DNA of 64,000 bases. Origin: Sambucus nigra. Its lineage: Eukaryota; Streptophyta; Magnoliopsida; Dipsacales; Adoxaceae. The stretch spans positions 481,791,659-481,855,658 of the forward strand of contig OX422221.1 of NCBI GenBank assembly GCA_949130495.1, given 5' to 3'. Positions 11,037 to 21,612 of this stretch are shown in pieces. Made by a program: the position numbers and the translations under genes. The stretch's first letter is position 1; every line of letters begins with the position of its first letter. The notes under the pieces are model-generated. The model was not told where the DNA came from and searched no databases. It saw only the letters and a list, made by a program, of their open reading frames with translations.

Positions 11037-12860
11037 ACCTTGGGTCTTTACATGTCTGATTCTCCTACCCGTATATTGCCTAGGAGCGTGGATGTAATAT
11101 CTATATAGTGACGCAACTCTCATTTAATGGCTTTGGGAACCGCGCGTTACTGAATTACTTCCTTGACAGTATGTGAGATCTTCTTTGCTTACACCTTATT
11201 GACCTTATGTACTTGTTAGCCAATGGTTTATAGTTTACCTGCTTTGGGTCACAAAATCTTATTAGGCAGTATATCTTTTAACCATATCAGCTTTGGAACC
11301 TTTGACTGTCAGACTTTTTATATATGAACGAAATCTTTCATATTTACACTATATGTTTGACAGACATATCCTTTCGGCTTGTACCTCCACTAAACCTGCT
11401 TTTATTTTCTCATATAGTGGATATTAAATTTTTAAGTTAAATTTGTAACGAAACAATTTCAGATTTCGAGCCACTCAAGGAGAAACAGTGTTATATATTG
11501 TTACTGATGTTCGATTATGACAAGAGGGAACTAGGAGTAATTTTATTCTTAAATAAAATCTTCTATAAAAGATCTCATCAACTGGCTTTTATCATGAGCC
11601 ACGTTTTTTTTTTGCTCCAATTTTATATCAACTTGTTACGACTGATTACCTATTCGTACCATGAATAATTATAATATAAAAATTATTGTCTTCTGCAACT
11701 CACTTATTTTCATTGGTTATCTCTCTTTTATACATTGGATATTTCTTTTGTTCTATGAACTAACATTCTTTTTACAGAAAATATATGAGTCATCTATCAA
11801 GCTACTTTCAGTACCATATTTTCAGAATACCATTTTTGTGCTACAATAGCTATATTTCTATGGAGAAGATAAAAATAAAGATTTGCATATCAGATTTGGA
11901 GATCATGTCCAGCTACCTCATCTCAGCAAAAACAGGAGCATTTAATGCTCAAAATACATGTGTCTAACAACTAGTTTTTGGAAGACACATTTAAAGCTTT
12001 GAAGAGCTGCATTGAACAAAAATTCAACTTAAATGAGAATATGATCAAGACTTGAAATATTATTGAGAGCATTTATTTTACTACTCAGGTACACATTCAA
12101 GAGAGCAATTAATTTTATCATCTGCTCAATCATTGAAGAAGAAGACTTGTGCCTACTTCAACATCATTTATTGAAGTCTCAGAAACTCAGATTACAAATT
12201 GTATTTTAAGGAGTTTCAGTATTGTATCTTGTACTATAAAAATTCAGATTTGTTGTGAAGCTTTGTTGAAGCTTCGGTTTGTACCGGTAATTGGTTCCTA
12301 CCCGCAAGTGGGCCACGGGGTTTGAAGCTCGGAGTTAGCTTGTAAACAATTGTACACGGTGGTTTGATCCTACCCACAAGTGGATCAGGTTTAGTGAAGC
12401 GCAAAGGAGACAGGGGCTCTAGGCGCGTGGACGTAGGCCGGGATTTGGCCTAACCACGTTAAATTTCGGTGTCATTTTTTTTCCTCACTTTTATTTATTT
12501 GCACATTCTTGCTTGAGTTAATATTTTCAGCACACTATCTTGCAAATAAATTAATTCAGAAATTTGACTAAATTAATTTTAAGGTTAAAATAATTTTTTA
12601 TTAAATAATTAATTTCTGAATATTACTTAATATCAAAAACGAAAATTGATTTAATATTCCTAGTGTGTTAAAACTTGCTTTTCTAGTTGATTAAATTTGT
12701 TGGTTACATTTATTTGATATTGTTGGATTTATTCTTTGTAGTTTTATTAATCTGAAAATTGTCAAAGTATTATAAATTAAATATTCTTCTGAAATTTTAA
12801 TTTGACTCAAAGTTTGTATAAACTCAATTCACCCCCCTCTTGAGTATAATCTGGGGAACA
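9794..12860 (+). mobile_element. LTR-like insertion (3067 bp, probable solo LTR, copia type)
   Basis: The outer ends are TGTTC and GAACA, flanked by perfect 5-bp duplications CTTGT (9789-9793 and 12861-12865). Near the right end it has AATTCACCCCCCTCTTGAG, a word I recall as typical of the 3' portion of plant copia LTRs, which sets plus orientation. The hairpin GTGGACGTAGGC / GGCCTAACCAC is at 12427-12457. No RT, integrase or gag can be read in it and I see no internal direct repeat pair, so a large solo LTR is most likely; a non-autonomous element is the alternative. It holds several TA-rich microsatellites (for example near 10160, 10590 and 11010). Confidence 0.7.
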
Positions 12861-13615
12861 CTTGTGTATCCTTATGTGCTTTTTGCGCGAATGCTGGAGT
12901 GGATTACGTGAAATGTGTATGTCACCTGCATTATCACAGAAAATAGTCATTGCACCCTGTGAAATGTCGTAATCCTCTAACATTTCCTTCATCCATAAGA
13001 GTTGCGTGCAACAACTTTCGTCAGCTACATACTCAACCTCAGTCGTGGATAAAGATATGGAGTTTTGCTTCTTGCTCATCCATGAGACAAGATTACTCCC
13101 AAAATATAAACACCCGCCCGAAGTGCTCCTGCATACATCGACATCCCGGCCCAATCGGTATCAAAATAGGTGTAAAAACGGTCATCGATATCAAAGAAAT
13201 GCCAAATACTTTTGGAGACGCCTAGTTTCGCGCACAGACTGCAATACTAAGGCAATATTGGGATGAATAGCGATAAGATAAAGAAGACTATCTATCGTAC
13301 TCTGATATAAAGTCTTCTCTACATCGTTGTCTAAAGCATATTTTCTAAGCTTTGTCGATGAACTCATAGGGGTGCAAGTGTGCTTAGCGGAGTCTAAACC
13401 GAATTTCTTCATAAGGTCTCTTGCATATTTGAATTGAGATATGAATATCCCATCCTTAAGCTGATGAACCTAGAGACCTAGGAAGAATGCAAGATCACCT
13501 ACCATGCTCATCTCAAACTCGCTCTTTATCTCCTCCTGGAAAGTGTGAGCATGGCGAAAGCACGTGGATCCAAATACTATATCATCCACATAGACGCGGG
13601 CAACCAAAATAGCAC
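12861..13615 (-). pseudogene. C1 RT C-terminal part and RNase H
   Basis: From 13615 leftward the minus strand reads VYVDDIVFGST (the copia polymerase box with aspartate pair), then a thumb region (MKKFGLDSAKHTCTPM), LLYLIAIHPNI, and RNase H motifs STSGGCLYFG, SWMSKKQNSISLSTTEVEY and FCDNAGDIHISRNP. The right border is target duplication AGCAC (13611-13615) of T2; the left border is the duplication of the LTR-like insertion. Several stops and frame changes, for example around 13190, show decay. Confidence 0.85.
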
Positions 13616-13943
13616 TGATGATGCTAAGATTTAGTACCACCGGATAAGTGATAATGAGCTAAAACAGTAGTAACCATGGCAGCCATAGAGATGTATAAGT
13701 GTATAAGTATGTAGAAGGGAATGAGTATAAGAGGAACTAAGACAATGATGTATAGTGGTTCAGCCAATTTGGCCTACATCCACTGTGAGTGTGTGATCCA
13801 CTAAGTATGGGCACTAATGGCCTTGGATACAATGCACATAAGCTCACTTTCTCTCTCTACTGTGTGTACAAGCAGAGTTTTAGCTAGGGTTACAATTCTC
13901 CATCCCTCGATCGATCCCTCCCCTGTAGGGTTGAAGGTGACAA

Positions 13944-13952
13944 GTATATATA
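13944..13952 (-). promoter_or_regulatory. T2 LTR TATA box
   Basis: Minus-strand TATATATAC; the 5' LTR carries it at 24822-24830, where it would start the gag-pol RNA. Confidence 0.55.
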
Positions 13953-14239
13953 GGTCTTGGGGGGTGTAGTGTACCCCCCAAGTATGCATGGTGCATGTGA
14001 ATGATGATCTAGCCAATCCCCTATTGACACCTGTAGATGCCAAATGATGACATAATATTCCCTCACGTGAGGGTGTGATTTTGTTATAACGGTCTCCCCT
14101 GTGCCATGTGAGCCTCACGCGCACTGTTCCACGCGTCTCCCAAACCACGCGCTGTGATGATGTCACCCTCGGCCTATGAGCCGAGGGCAAAGTTCCTTCC
14201 GGTAGTGAGTCTGGCCTAATTCTGACCTCGTACTGTCGT

Positions 14240-14600
14240 ACCCTCTGAGGGTCGTCCGGAGCCTGATGAAGGGTCGGCCCCCTGAGGGGTCGTTTGGAAC
14301 CTGATGAAGGGTCGGCCTCCTGAGGGGTCGTTCGGAGCCTGATGAAGGGTCGGCCCCCTGAGGGGTCGTCTGGAACCTGATGAAGGGTCGGCCCCCTGAG
14401 GGGTCGTCCGAAACCTGATGAAGGGTCGGCTCCTGAGGGATCGTCCGGAGCCTGATGAAGGGTCGGCCCCCTGAGGGGTCGTTCGGAACCTGATGAAGGG
14501 TCATCCCCTGAGGGGTCGTCGGAAACCTAATGAAGGGTCGGCCCCCTGAGAGGTCGTCTGGAACCTGATGAAGGGTCGGCCCCCTGAGGGGTTGTCCGGT
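14240..14600. repeat. Minisatellite in T2 3' LTR (about 38-bp unit)
   Basis: About nine copies of a unit built on CCTGATGAAGGGTCGGCCCC then CTGAGGGGTCGT, with CCGGAGC/CTGGAAC variants and period 36-38 bp. The 5' LTR has a matching array at 25127-25480. The arrays give long repetitive reading frames on the minus strand, but these are by-products, not genes. Confidence 0.9.
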
Positions 14601-14624
14601 TGGAGGGTATATATGGGTATATCA

Positions 14625-15265
14625 ATCACCCCCCAGCCCTTAGCCATAGGTGCTATTGAGATGGCTGAGGGATAGTATTGTAATTGAGATGCGTGTATGA
14701 TCAGTTAGGTGAGTGACACCTGTTAAGCTGGTATGACACCTAGACGGGTATTCATTGTTGTTCCAGTTTCCAAGGCATGGCGGTTGTATACTTTGCCTGG
14801 GGCTTTGTGCCCTAATGAAGCCTTCCTCGTGGGCTGTGCCCTGCCTTGGTTAATGGTCCCACTCATTACTAAGGTATTTAAGAGATTTTTAAAACCTTTC
14901 CTTCTTCTTCTTCTTCGCGCCCAAGCTCTCTCTCTCTCTAGCCTTTCACCAGTCTTCATTGCCATTTCTGCAGTCTTCGATCCTTCAAGCTTAGCAACTT
15001 GGCCCTTTCTCTTCAGGTAATCCTTCACCCCCAGCGTCCTCTTTACTTTCATTACTTTTTTTGCTTTAGGCTTGTATGGTCAGACTTAGGCTATTTTATG
15101 TTATTTCCGACATCTTCTCCGGCGACTGGTTTTTGAGTGTTCTTGAGCTTTCTTGAGTAAAACCCTTGATTTCTTTTGTTTCGATCCAAAAGTACAACCT
15201 GATCAACTGTAAACTTGTTTGTAGCTAGCTTAGTTAAAATCTCTAAGTGTTGGGTCTTCCCTTTA
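14625..15265 (+). other. T2 antisense gene leader region
   Basis: This lies between the PPT/3' LTR and the antisense coding sequence. It contains the TATA-like box GTATTTAAG at 14874-14882 and then pyrimidine-rich leader sequence (CT runs at 14900-14945). A possible leader intron starts at TTCAG/GTAATCC near 15017. No convincing coding sequence of its own. Confidence 0.45.
14874..14882 (+). promoter_or_regulatory. Putative antisense promoter TATA box in T2
   Basis: GTATTTAAG upstream of the antisense gene. The identical nine-base word precedes the T4 antisense gene at 57540-57548, although the surrounding sequence is otherwise diverged. It is therefore a good candidate core promoter for antisense transcription. 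Confidence 0.5.
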
Positions 15266-17586
15266 ATGCTTAGGAGGCTTTATAGCTTAGCTGAGGAGTA
15301 TCCTTCCCTGAGAGAGAAATTATTTGTTGAGATCAGACGAATAGAGGAAGAGGAGGAAAGGAGACGAGGGGCCGACCCTAATTGGGTACGACCCATCTTT
15401 CCTATTCCTCTAGCCACAATAAAACCATTTGAACCGTCTGAGTCTTGTGGGTCGTCCCATCATCCAGTCGAGTGTCATTCAAGTGAGATGGACGATAGAG
15501 CATCCTCGCCAACTGGCGCTGGACCTTCGGGTAGAATAGAGACATCTGACCTAAGCCCAGGCCGACAGGCCGAGGGTATGGTCCCCTCCGAGGCTGTCCC
15601 TGTGACAACCCTATCTCCACATGCCTTCCAGATGGCCTTTCCCCATGGTCCTCTGGCAGATGATGAGGCCAAGGGAGAGGGGACTGAGGACGAGGGCGAT
15701 GATACAGATGACCAGGTTGATACCTCCCATGCCTCGTCCTATATCTCCTCCGTCAGGGATCGCGACCTCTTGTTGTGGAGACATACCTATGGAGTGCCCC
15801 CCGGCATAACCATGAGGGTTCCCTCTGAGTCTGAGAGGATTTTTGAGGGTGAAGAGGGTGAGGTTGCAGTGTATGAACAAATGTTCAAGGTCGGCGTCAG
15901 GTTCCCTCTGCATCCTGCTATCGTAGATATCCTATCAGCCCTCGGTATTTCCCCCTCTCAACTTCCTCCCAACTCCTGGAGGACGATACTAGGTTACATC
16001 TCCCTGTGGAAGAATGCTTTCACTGATGAGCCCTCGGTTGACATATTCTTGGCCTGCTACAATATCACCTCTTCGTCCAAACAGCCTGGGCACTATCATC
16101 TAGGGGCGAGGAGGTCTGAGAAAAAACTTCTCCACGTGGCACAAACCTCCAACCACGATTGGAAGAAGAGATTCTTCTTCGTCTCTGGGGAGTGGGAGTT
16201 CTCCGCCGAGGCATCTCCTGTAGCCGATGGTCCGAGGGTTCCCCGAAGATGGTCTAACCCGTCAATGAAGACCAGGTCAGACCCCGGACTTAGCCTGGAA
16301 GAGAAAGATATTGTTGAATATCTGAGAGGATGAGGGCGAGGAGGTGAACTTCCAAAGTTTAAAGATCTGATGACCCCTCGGTTCCTCAAGAAAGCTGGTC
16401 TGAAGGTCGGCCCCCTTACAGAACTATGTGAGTTGTACTTTTCTTTACCTTTTTCAAGTGTTTCCTCTTTATCTCTGTACTTTTTTGACGTGTCGTCCTC
16501 CTGGTATATCAGACTCTCTCTGGGAAATGACTGCTCCCAGTTTACTATCAGGCCTGGCAAAGAAGAAGGGTAAGGAGCCTCAGCAGGCTCCGAGGAAGAC
16601 GAAGGCCGTGGGGCCGACGGTCGTTGAGCCGACAACTGATAGCCACAAGAGAAAAGTGCCTGAGATTCCTGTTGATCCTCGACCGGATTCTCGGACGAGG
16701 GCCAGGGTCGAAGCATCTGAAGGGACTACTTCTTCATCCAGTATGGGGGCCTTCTGGTCCCAGAACTTAGCACATCTGAGGGCCGAGCCCTCATGACTCA
16801 TCGTAAATTTGAGGGCAGCCAAGGCATCAATGTTTTCTGCTCCCTCGGCTGCTGATTACGACTTCTTGTCAAAGATGCCTCCAGCCAAAGTGTATGACTA
16901 TGGTCTGCACGCTCTAGCCCAGGTATCGGTCTTGATTCATTTCTTTTAATTGCATTCTTTCAATAACTATTTCCTCGGCCTCTTAACATCTGTTTATTTT
17001 TTCTGTGCAATCTGTATGCGCCTTTACCTCGACAACTAAATGGATGGCTGAGAATCAGGAGAAATTCCATGAGGCCGACTTGCAGGCTGACTTAGATACT
17101 GCAAAGGCTGAGCTAGAGAGTGTCAGAACTGAACATGCACGAATTATGTACGAGCTGACGAGACAGCATGAGGAGGACCTGAAGGCCAAAGACTTGCTTC
17201 TGAAGGAGAAGGATGAAGCCATGACCCATCGGGAGGCACAGTTTAAGATTGAACTATCTGAGGCTGTGAAGAAAGCCGAGGCAGACGCTGTGAAAGCCTA
17301 TAAACTCTCCGATGAGTTCCAAGGCTTCGGCCTTGAGTACTTGGAGAGAGGGATAAGGACGGCCTGTCGGTGGGTCGTCCTTAAGTTCGGTGACGTCGTC
17401 TCTTCAGTCCGTCCCTCTCTGGAGGCGGTTCAACTGGACGACCCCTTGATTGCCGAGGCTCTAAACCAGGTGGAATCCCAAGTGCAAGTTGAGGGTGTCG
17501 GCACGTCTGAAGACCAGCCAGTTGTGGTCATTGAGGAAACCCCTCTTGTGGATGTTGAGGCCCTTCCCTCTGATATTGTTCCTTAG
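15266..17586 (+). pseudogene. T2 antisense gene 1: Transposase_28-like/coiled-coil protein
   Basis: Opposite in strand to gag-pol. Exon 1 (ATG 15266; about to 16427) encodes an acidic linker and then the domain called 'putative gypsy type transposon' (Transposase_28): YGVPPGITMRVPS, VGVRFPLHPAIVDIL, PPNSWRTILGYISLW. Exon 2 (about 16513-16922) is basic and proline-rich. Exon 3 (17011-17586) is a long charged coiled coil (KAELESVRTEHARIMYEL) with an acidic tail. Intron 2 would end at GCAA rather than GCAG. Stops TGA at 16331-16333 and 16794-16796 both fit CGA to TGA. T4 and T3 have the same layout. Function unknown. The frame also opens upstream to 15215; 15266 is preferred as the first start in the alignable part. 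Confidence 0.75.
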
Positions 17587-17751
17587 GGTGGCTGTCTGTA
17601 GCCCATACCCTCTTGATGTAATTGACATTTTTGTACTCTATCTTGTAGAACACTTGATATTTCATTTATACTATCGTCTCCTTTGCTGTCTTCCATGTTT
17701 TGTCTTTTGTATTATTTGTGTTGTGAATCTTTGTTAATGCTACTAACCTCT

Positions 17752-18222
17752 CCCTCGTCTTTCTTGAGGGTGAACGAGGGGTCATCCCCTGCGTTGGCCC
17801 TCATTATAGCCGAGGATTAACCACCAAATTAACGGTTTTAAACAAAGTATTCCCTCATCTTTCTTAAGGTCAGTGGTGGGTCGTCCCCCCCACTGGCCCT
17901 CATCATAGCCGAGGGTTAATCACCAAATTAATGGTTTTTAACAAAGTTTTCCCTCGTCTTTCTTGAGGATAGTGGTGGGGTCGTCCCCTCCACTGATCCT
18001 CATTATAGCCGAGGGTTCAACTTACCAAATTAATAGTTTTTAACAAAGGTTTACCTCGTCTTTCTTGAGGACAGTGGTGGGGTCATCCCCTCCACTGACC
18101 CTCATTATAGCCGAGGGTTCAACTTACCAAATTAATGGTTTTTAACAAAGTTTTCCCTCGTCTTTCTTGAGGACAGTGGTGGGGTCGTCCCCTCCACTGA
18201 CCCTCATTATAGCCGAGGGTAG
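17752..18222. repeat. Tandem repeat, about 100-bp unit x5, between antisense gene and pol end of T2
   Basis: Copies start at 17752, 17852, 17951, 18053 and 18155 (period 99-102), each beginning CCCTCGTCTTTCTTGAGG and containing CCTCATTATAGCCGAGGGTT. The region is the 3' untranslated part of the gag-pol transcript. Such 3' UTR arrays are a known feature of Tat elements and can seed satellite DNA. Confidence 0.9.
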
Positions 18223-18360
18223 TTCTCTGTAGACGTTTCCATGCGTACTAGAACTGATGAACACAGGATGAGAGGAAACACTGGTATTTCTTATTAGTTT
18301 TCCAAGTGTTCTTTTGGAGCAACTCTTATTACAATTATGGTCTATCAAGACCTTATAACA

Positions 18361-19620
18361 CTACTGATAGTATTTTTTCAAATGATCTGCATTCCAGGGG
18401 TTGGAAAAGGGCTCCCCTTCTAGGTTTTCTAGTCTATAGGTCCCAGGGACGACTTCATCGATGACCCTATATGGGCCATGCCAATTAGGATGAAGCTTGT
18501 TGGGATTTTGCCAAGTCTTCTTGAGGACCAAGTCTCCCACTGCGATTGGCCTATGTTTCACCCTCTGATTGTAAAACCTTGCGGTCCTCTGCTGGTATGC
18601 GACCTGCCTTATCTAAGCGTCCTCCCTCCTTTCCTCAATCAGGTCCAAGTTGAGTCTCCTCTCTTTTACATTTCTCCGGGGGTCATACATTTGGACCCTA
18701 TGAGTAGGAAACTCAATCTCGGTGGGGATGACGACTTCTGAGCCATAAGCTAGCATGAATGGGGTTTCTCCGGTAGAGGTCCTCACTGTCGTCCTGTATG
18801 CCCACAGCATGGCATATAACTCCTCGACCCATCTTACTTTTGCCTCCTCAAGCCTCTTCTTGATTCCATCTAGGATTGTCCTGTTTATAACTTCTATTTG
18901 TTCATTGGCCTGAGGTCGGCCTGGGGTGGAAAAAAATTGTTTGATACTCACCTTTTCACAGTACTTCTGTAGAGAGGTATTCTTGAACTGAGTCCCGTTA
19001 TCCGAGATGAGGGTGTTGGGGAGACCATATCTGCATATAATATTTTTCCAAATGAACTGGAAGGTCTTCTGCTCTGTGATCATCACCATCGGCTCCGCTT
19101 CCACCCACTTTGAAAAATAGTCAATGGCTACGATGAGGAACCGATAGTTATTGACGGCCCTAGGCAAGGGTCCTACTAGGTCAATTCCCCACACTACAAA
19201 TGGCCATGGGGATGTAATGGAAGTAAGAGGCTGATGGGGTTGGTGAGGGATGGTGGCAAATCTTTGACATTTGTCACACTTTTTTACATATGCTGTGGCA
19301 TCCTTCCCCAAGGTCGGCCACCAGTACCCTTGGGTGATTACCCTCTTCGCTAGGGATCTGCCCCCCATGTGGCTTGAGCACGATCCTTCGTGTACATCTT
19401 GCAAAATGGAAGGGACTTCTGAGGGATGCACACACCTGAGTAAGGGGAGCAAAAACCCCTTTTTGTACAAAGTGTTTCCGATGACAGTGAATTTTACAGC
19501 CCTATACCTCAGCTTCTTCCTTTCTTGCCTTGCTTCTGTCATCTCACCCTCTTTAATGTATCTGATCAGAGGGTCCATCCATGAAGCTTCTTGAGAAACA
19601 TTTAGGCAATTGCTAAGTGT
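18361..19620 (-). pseudogene. T2 integrase
   Basis: The minus-strand frame starts after RNase H at a TGA (19618-19620) and contains the H2C2 zinc finger (HPSEV, HEGSCSSHM, CDKCQRF), the DDE core (GIDLVGPLP, ISDNGTQFKN, and glutamate in QANEQIEVIN) and a C-terminal chromo-like/GPY part (NWHGPYRVI, WNADHLKKYYQ) ending at 18361. A second stop, TAG at 18610-18612, separates core and C-terminus. With these stops ignored the frame is continuous, so the protein was lost only recently. Role: insertion of the cDNA into host DNA. Confidence 0.9.
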
Positions 19621-21612
19621 TCACTCAGCGTCTTCAATAGTTGGCCGAAGCAAAATTTCTACTGGGACCGTCCTCCTGATGTCTGTCCTCGTTGCCGAGG
19701 CCAACCTAGCAAGGGCATCAGCACGACCATTGTCAAGCCTAGGTATCCTCTTTAATTTCACTTGTCTGAAGCCCTTCAGTAACGACCTCACCTTATCAAG
19801 GTACCTAGCCATCCTCTCGTCCTTGGCCTCGTAGGGTCCTAGTATCTGATTCACTACTAGCCTCGAATCACTGTGAAACAAAATCTGGCCGATACTAAGT
19901 GATCTGGCCAAGGAGAGGCCTGCTATCAAGGCCTCATACTCGACCTCGTTGTTGGAGGCTTTAAAATTGAACCTCAGGGCGTACTCAATGTCTGTGCCAT
20001 CGGGTGATGATACTATTAACCCAGCTCCGCTCCCGCTTTCGCAAGAGGACCCGTCGACGAAGAGACTCCACACGATGTGTTTTTCTGAGAAACTTTCCTC
20101 GGTGAGTGACCCCTGTCTAAAGAGATATCTTCCCTCTTTGTTTTCAACCACTTTCCTTCTAGCGGTGCTCGTCTCAGCCTTATCTGTAGGCGTGTCGATG
20201 AGCTCACCCTGTAGGGTATCTAGCTTCCCGAGGCCCTCATCCTCAGCTTCATCATCTTCCCAAGTAAACTCAGCCATGAAGTCTGCCAATGCTTGCCCCT
20301 TAATGGCCGTCCTAGGCTGAAACACAATGTCAAACTCCCCCAGCTCTATAGCCCAGGCCATTAACCTACCTGATTTTTCTGGCTTGTGTAGGACCTGCCT
20401 AAGAGGAGAGTCGGTGAGGATGACCATTGTATGGGACTGGAAGTACGACTTCACCTTCCTTGAGGCATGGATCAAGGCGTAGGACAACTTCTCCATCCTC
20501 GGGTATCTTTGCTCTGCCCCCTGGAGTGCCTTGTTGTTAAAATACACAGGCTTCTGTATTCCATCTTCGTCTCTCAAAATGGCTGCACTGATGGCCGACT
20601 CTGAGACGGCGAGGTACACATAAAGTCGTTCACCCTGCACGGGTCGTGACAGCAGCAAGGGAGACCCTAAGTATGACTTTAGATCCCTGAAAGCCTCTTC
20701 ACACTCTTCACTCCATTCTAAGGCCTTCCTAATGATCTTAAAGAATGGCAAACACTTGTCTATGGCCCTAGACACGAACCAGTTTAAGGCAGCAACTCTC
20801 CCTGTGAGTCTCTGGACGTCTTTAATGGACTTGGGGGTCTTCATCTCAACAAGGGCCTTTATCTTTTTAGGATTGGCCTCGATGCCTCTTTGGTTGACAA
20901 AGAACCCCAAGAACTTCCCTGCTCCGACCCCGAAGACACACTTGGCCGGATTAAGCTTCATATGGTATTTGTCCATCGTATTAAAGGTCCTTTCCAGGTC
21001 TGCCACATGATCCTCTGCCTTCAAACTCTTAGTCAGCATGTCATCTACATAGACCTCCATAGACTTCCCAATTTGGTCTTCGAACATTTTATTTACGAGC
21101 TGCTGGTATGTTGCCCCCGCATTTTTTAGGCCAAAGGGCATGACCCTATAACAGTACGTCCCCTTGTCAGTAATGAAGGCTATCTTCTCCGAGTCTTCGG
21201 GGTTCATGAAGACCTAGTTATACCCTGAATAGGCATCCATAAAGCTCATGAGCTCATGGCCTGCGATAGCGTCTACCATCTGGTCAATGCGGGGGAGAGG
21301 GAAGCTGTCTTTGGGACAGTGCTTGTTGAGGTCTGTGAAGTCCACACACATTCTCCACTTCCCGTTGGCCTTTGGGACAATGACTGCATTGGACAACCAT
21401 TCAGGGTAGATGACCTCTCTGATAAATTCAGCGTCTTCTAATTTTCTGACCTCGTCCCTAATGACCTTATACTTTTCTCTAGAGTAAATTCTCCTCTTCT
21501 GCTTTACCGGCTTCACTCCCTCTACCACATTGAGCTTGTGGCACATGATTTCAGGGTCAATCCCCGGCATATCTACATGACTCCATGCGAAGACGCTTCC
21601 TCTTCTCCTCAA
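19621..21612 (-). pseudogene. T2 reverse transcriptase - RNase H
   Basis: The RT N-part (MPGIDPEIMCHKLNV, VKQKRRIYSREK, KWRMCVDFTDLNKHCPKD) leads into SFMDAYSGYN and is cut by TAG at 21214-21216, where relatives have glutamine. The rest is open: MPFGLKNAGATYQ, YVDDMLTKS (active-site aspartates), KFLGFFVNQRGIEANP, then RNase H with FVDGSSCESGSGAG, NNEVEYEALIAGL and HSDSRL. The frame matches the Tat consensus in length. The single stop is consistent with CAG to TAG. Confidence 0.92.

Larger units (their letters stand above)
13616..14624 (-). repeat. T2 3' LTR
   Basis: 1009 bp, TGATGATGC...GGTATATCA on the plus strand. It has a minus-strand TATA (complement of 13944-13952), the conserved hairpin at 13755-13783, and a GC-rich minisatellite in the half next to the PPT. 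The PPT on the minus strand is GGCTGGGGGGTGAT, just inside 14625-14640. Confidence 0.95.

Noticed and set aside
13801..14190. 129-codon minus-strand frame present in both T2 LTRs (also 24679-25068)
   Set aside because: It spans the TATA box and hairpin region of an LTR; presence in both copies follows from LTR duplication, not coding constraint.
14163..14504. Repetitive minus-strand protein (PSSGSERPL / PFIRFQTTPQG units) in the T2 LTR, also at 25041-25510
   Set aside because: It is only a translation of the 36-38-bp minisatellite; unit lengths that are not multiples of three occur, no start context, and it lies in an LTR.
17752..18222. Regular direct repeats that could be mistaken for a CRISPR array
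   Set aside because: Whole 100-bp units are repeated with no unique spacers, the setting is a plant retrotransposon 3' UTR, and no cas-like genes exist.
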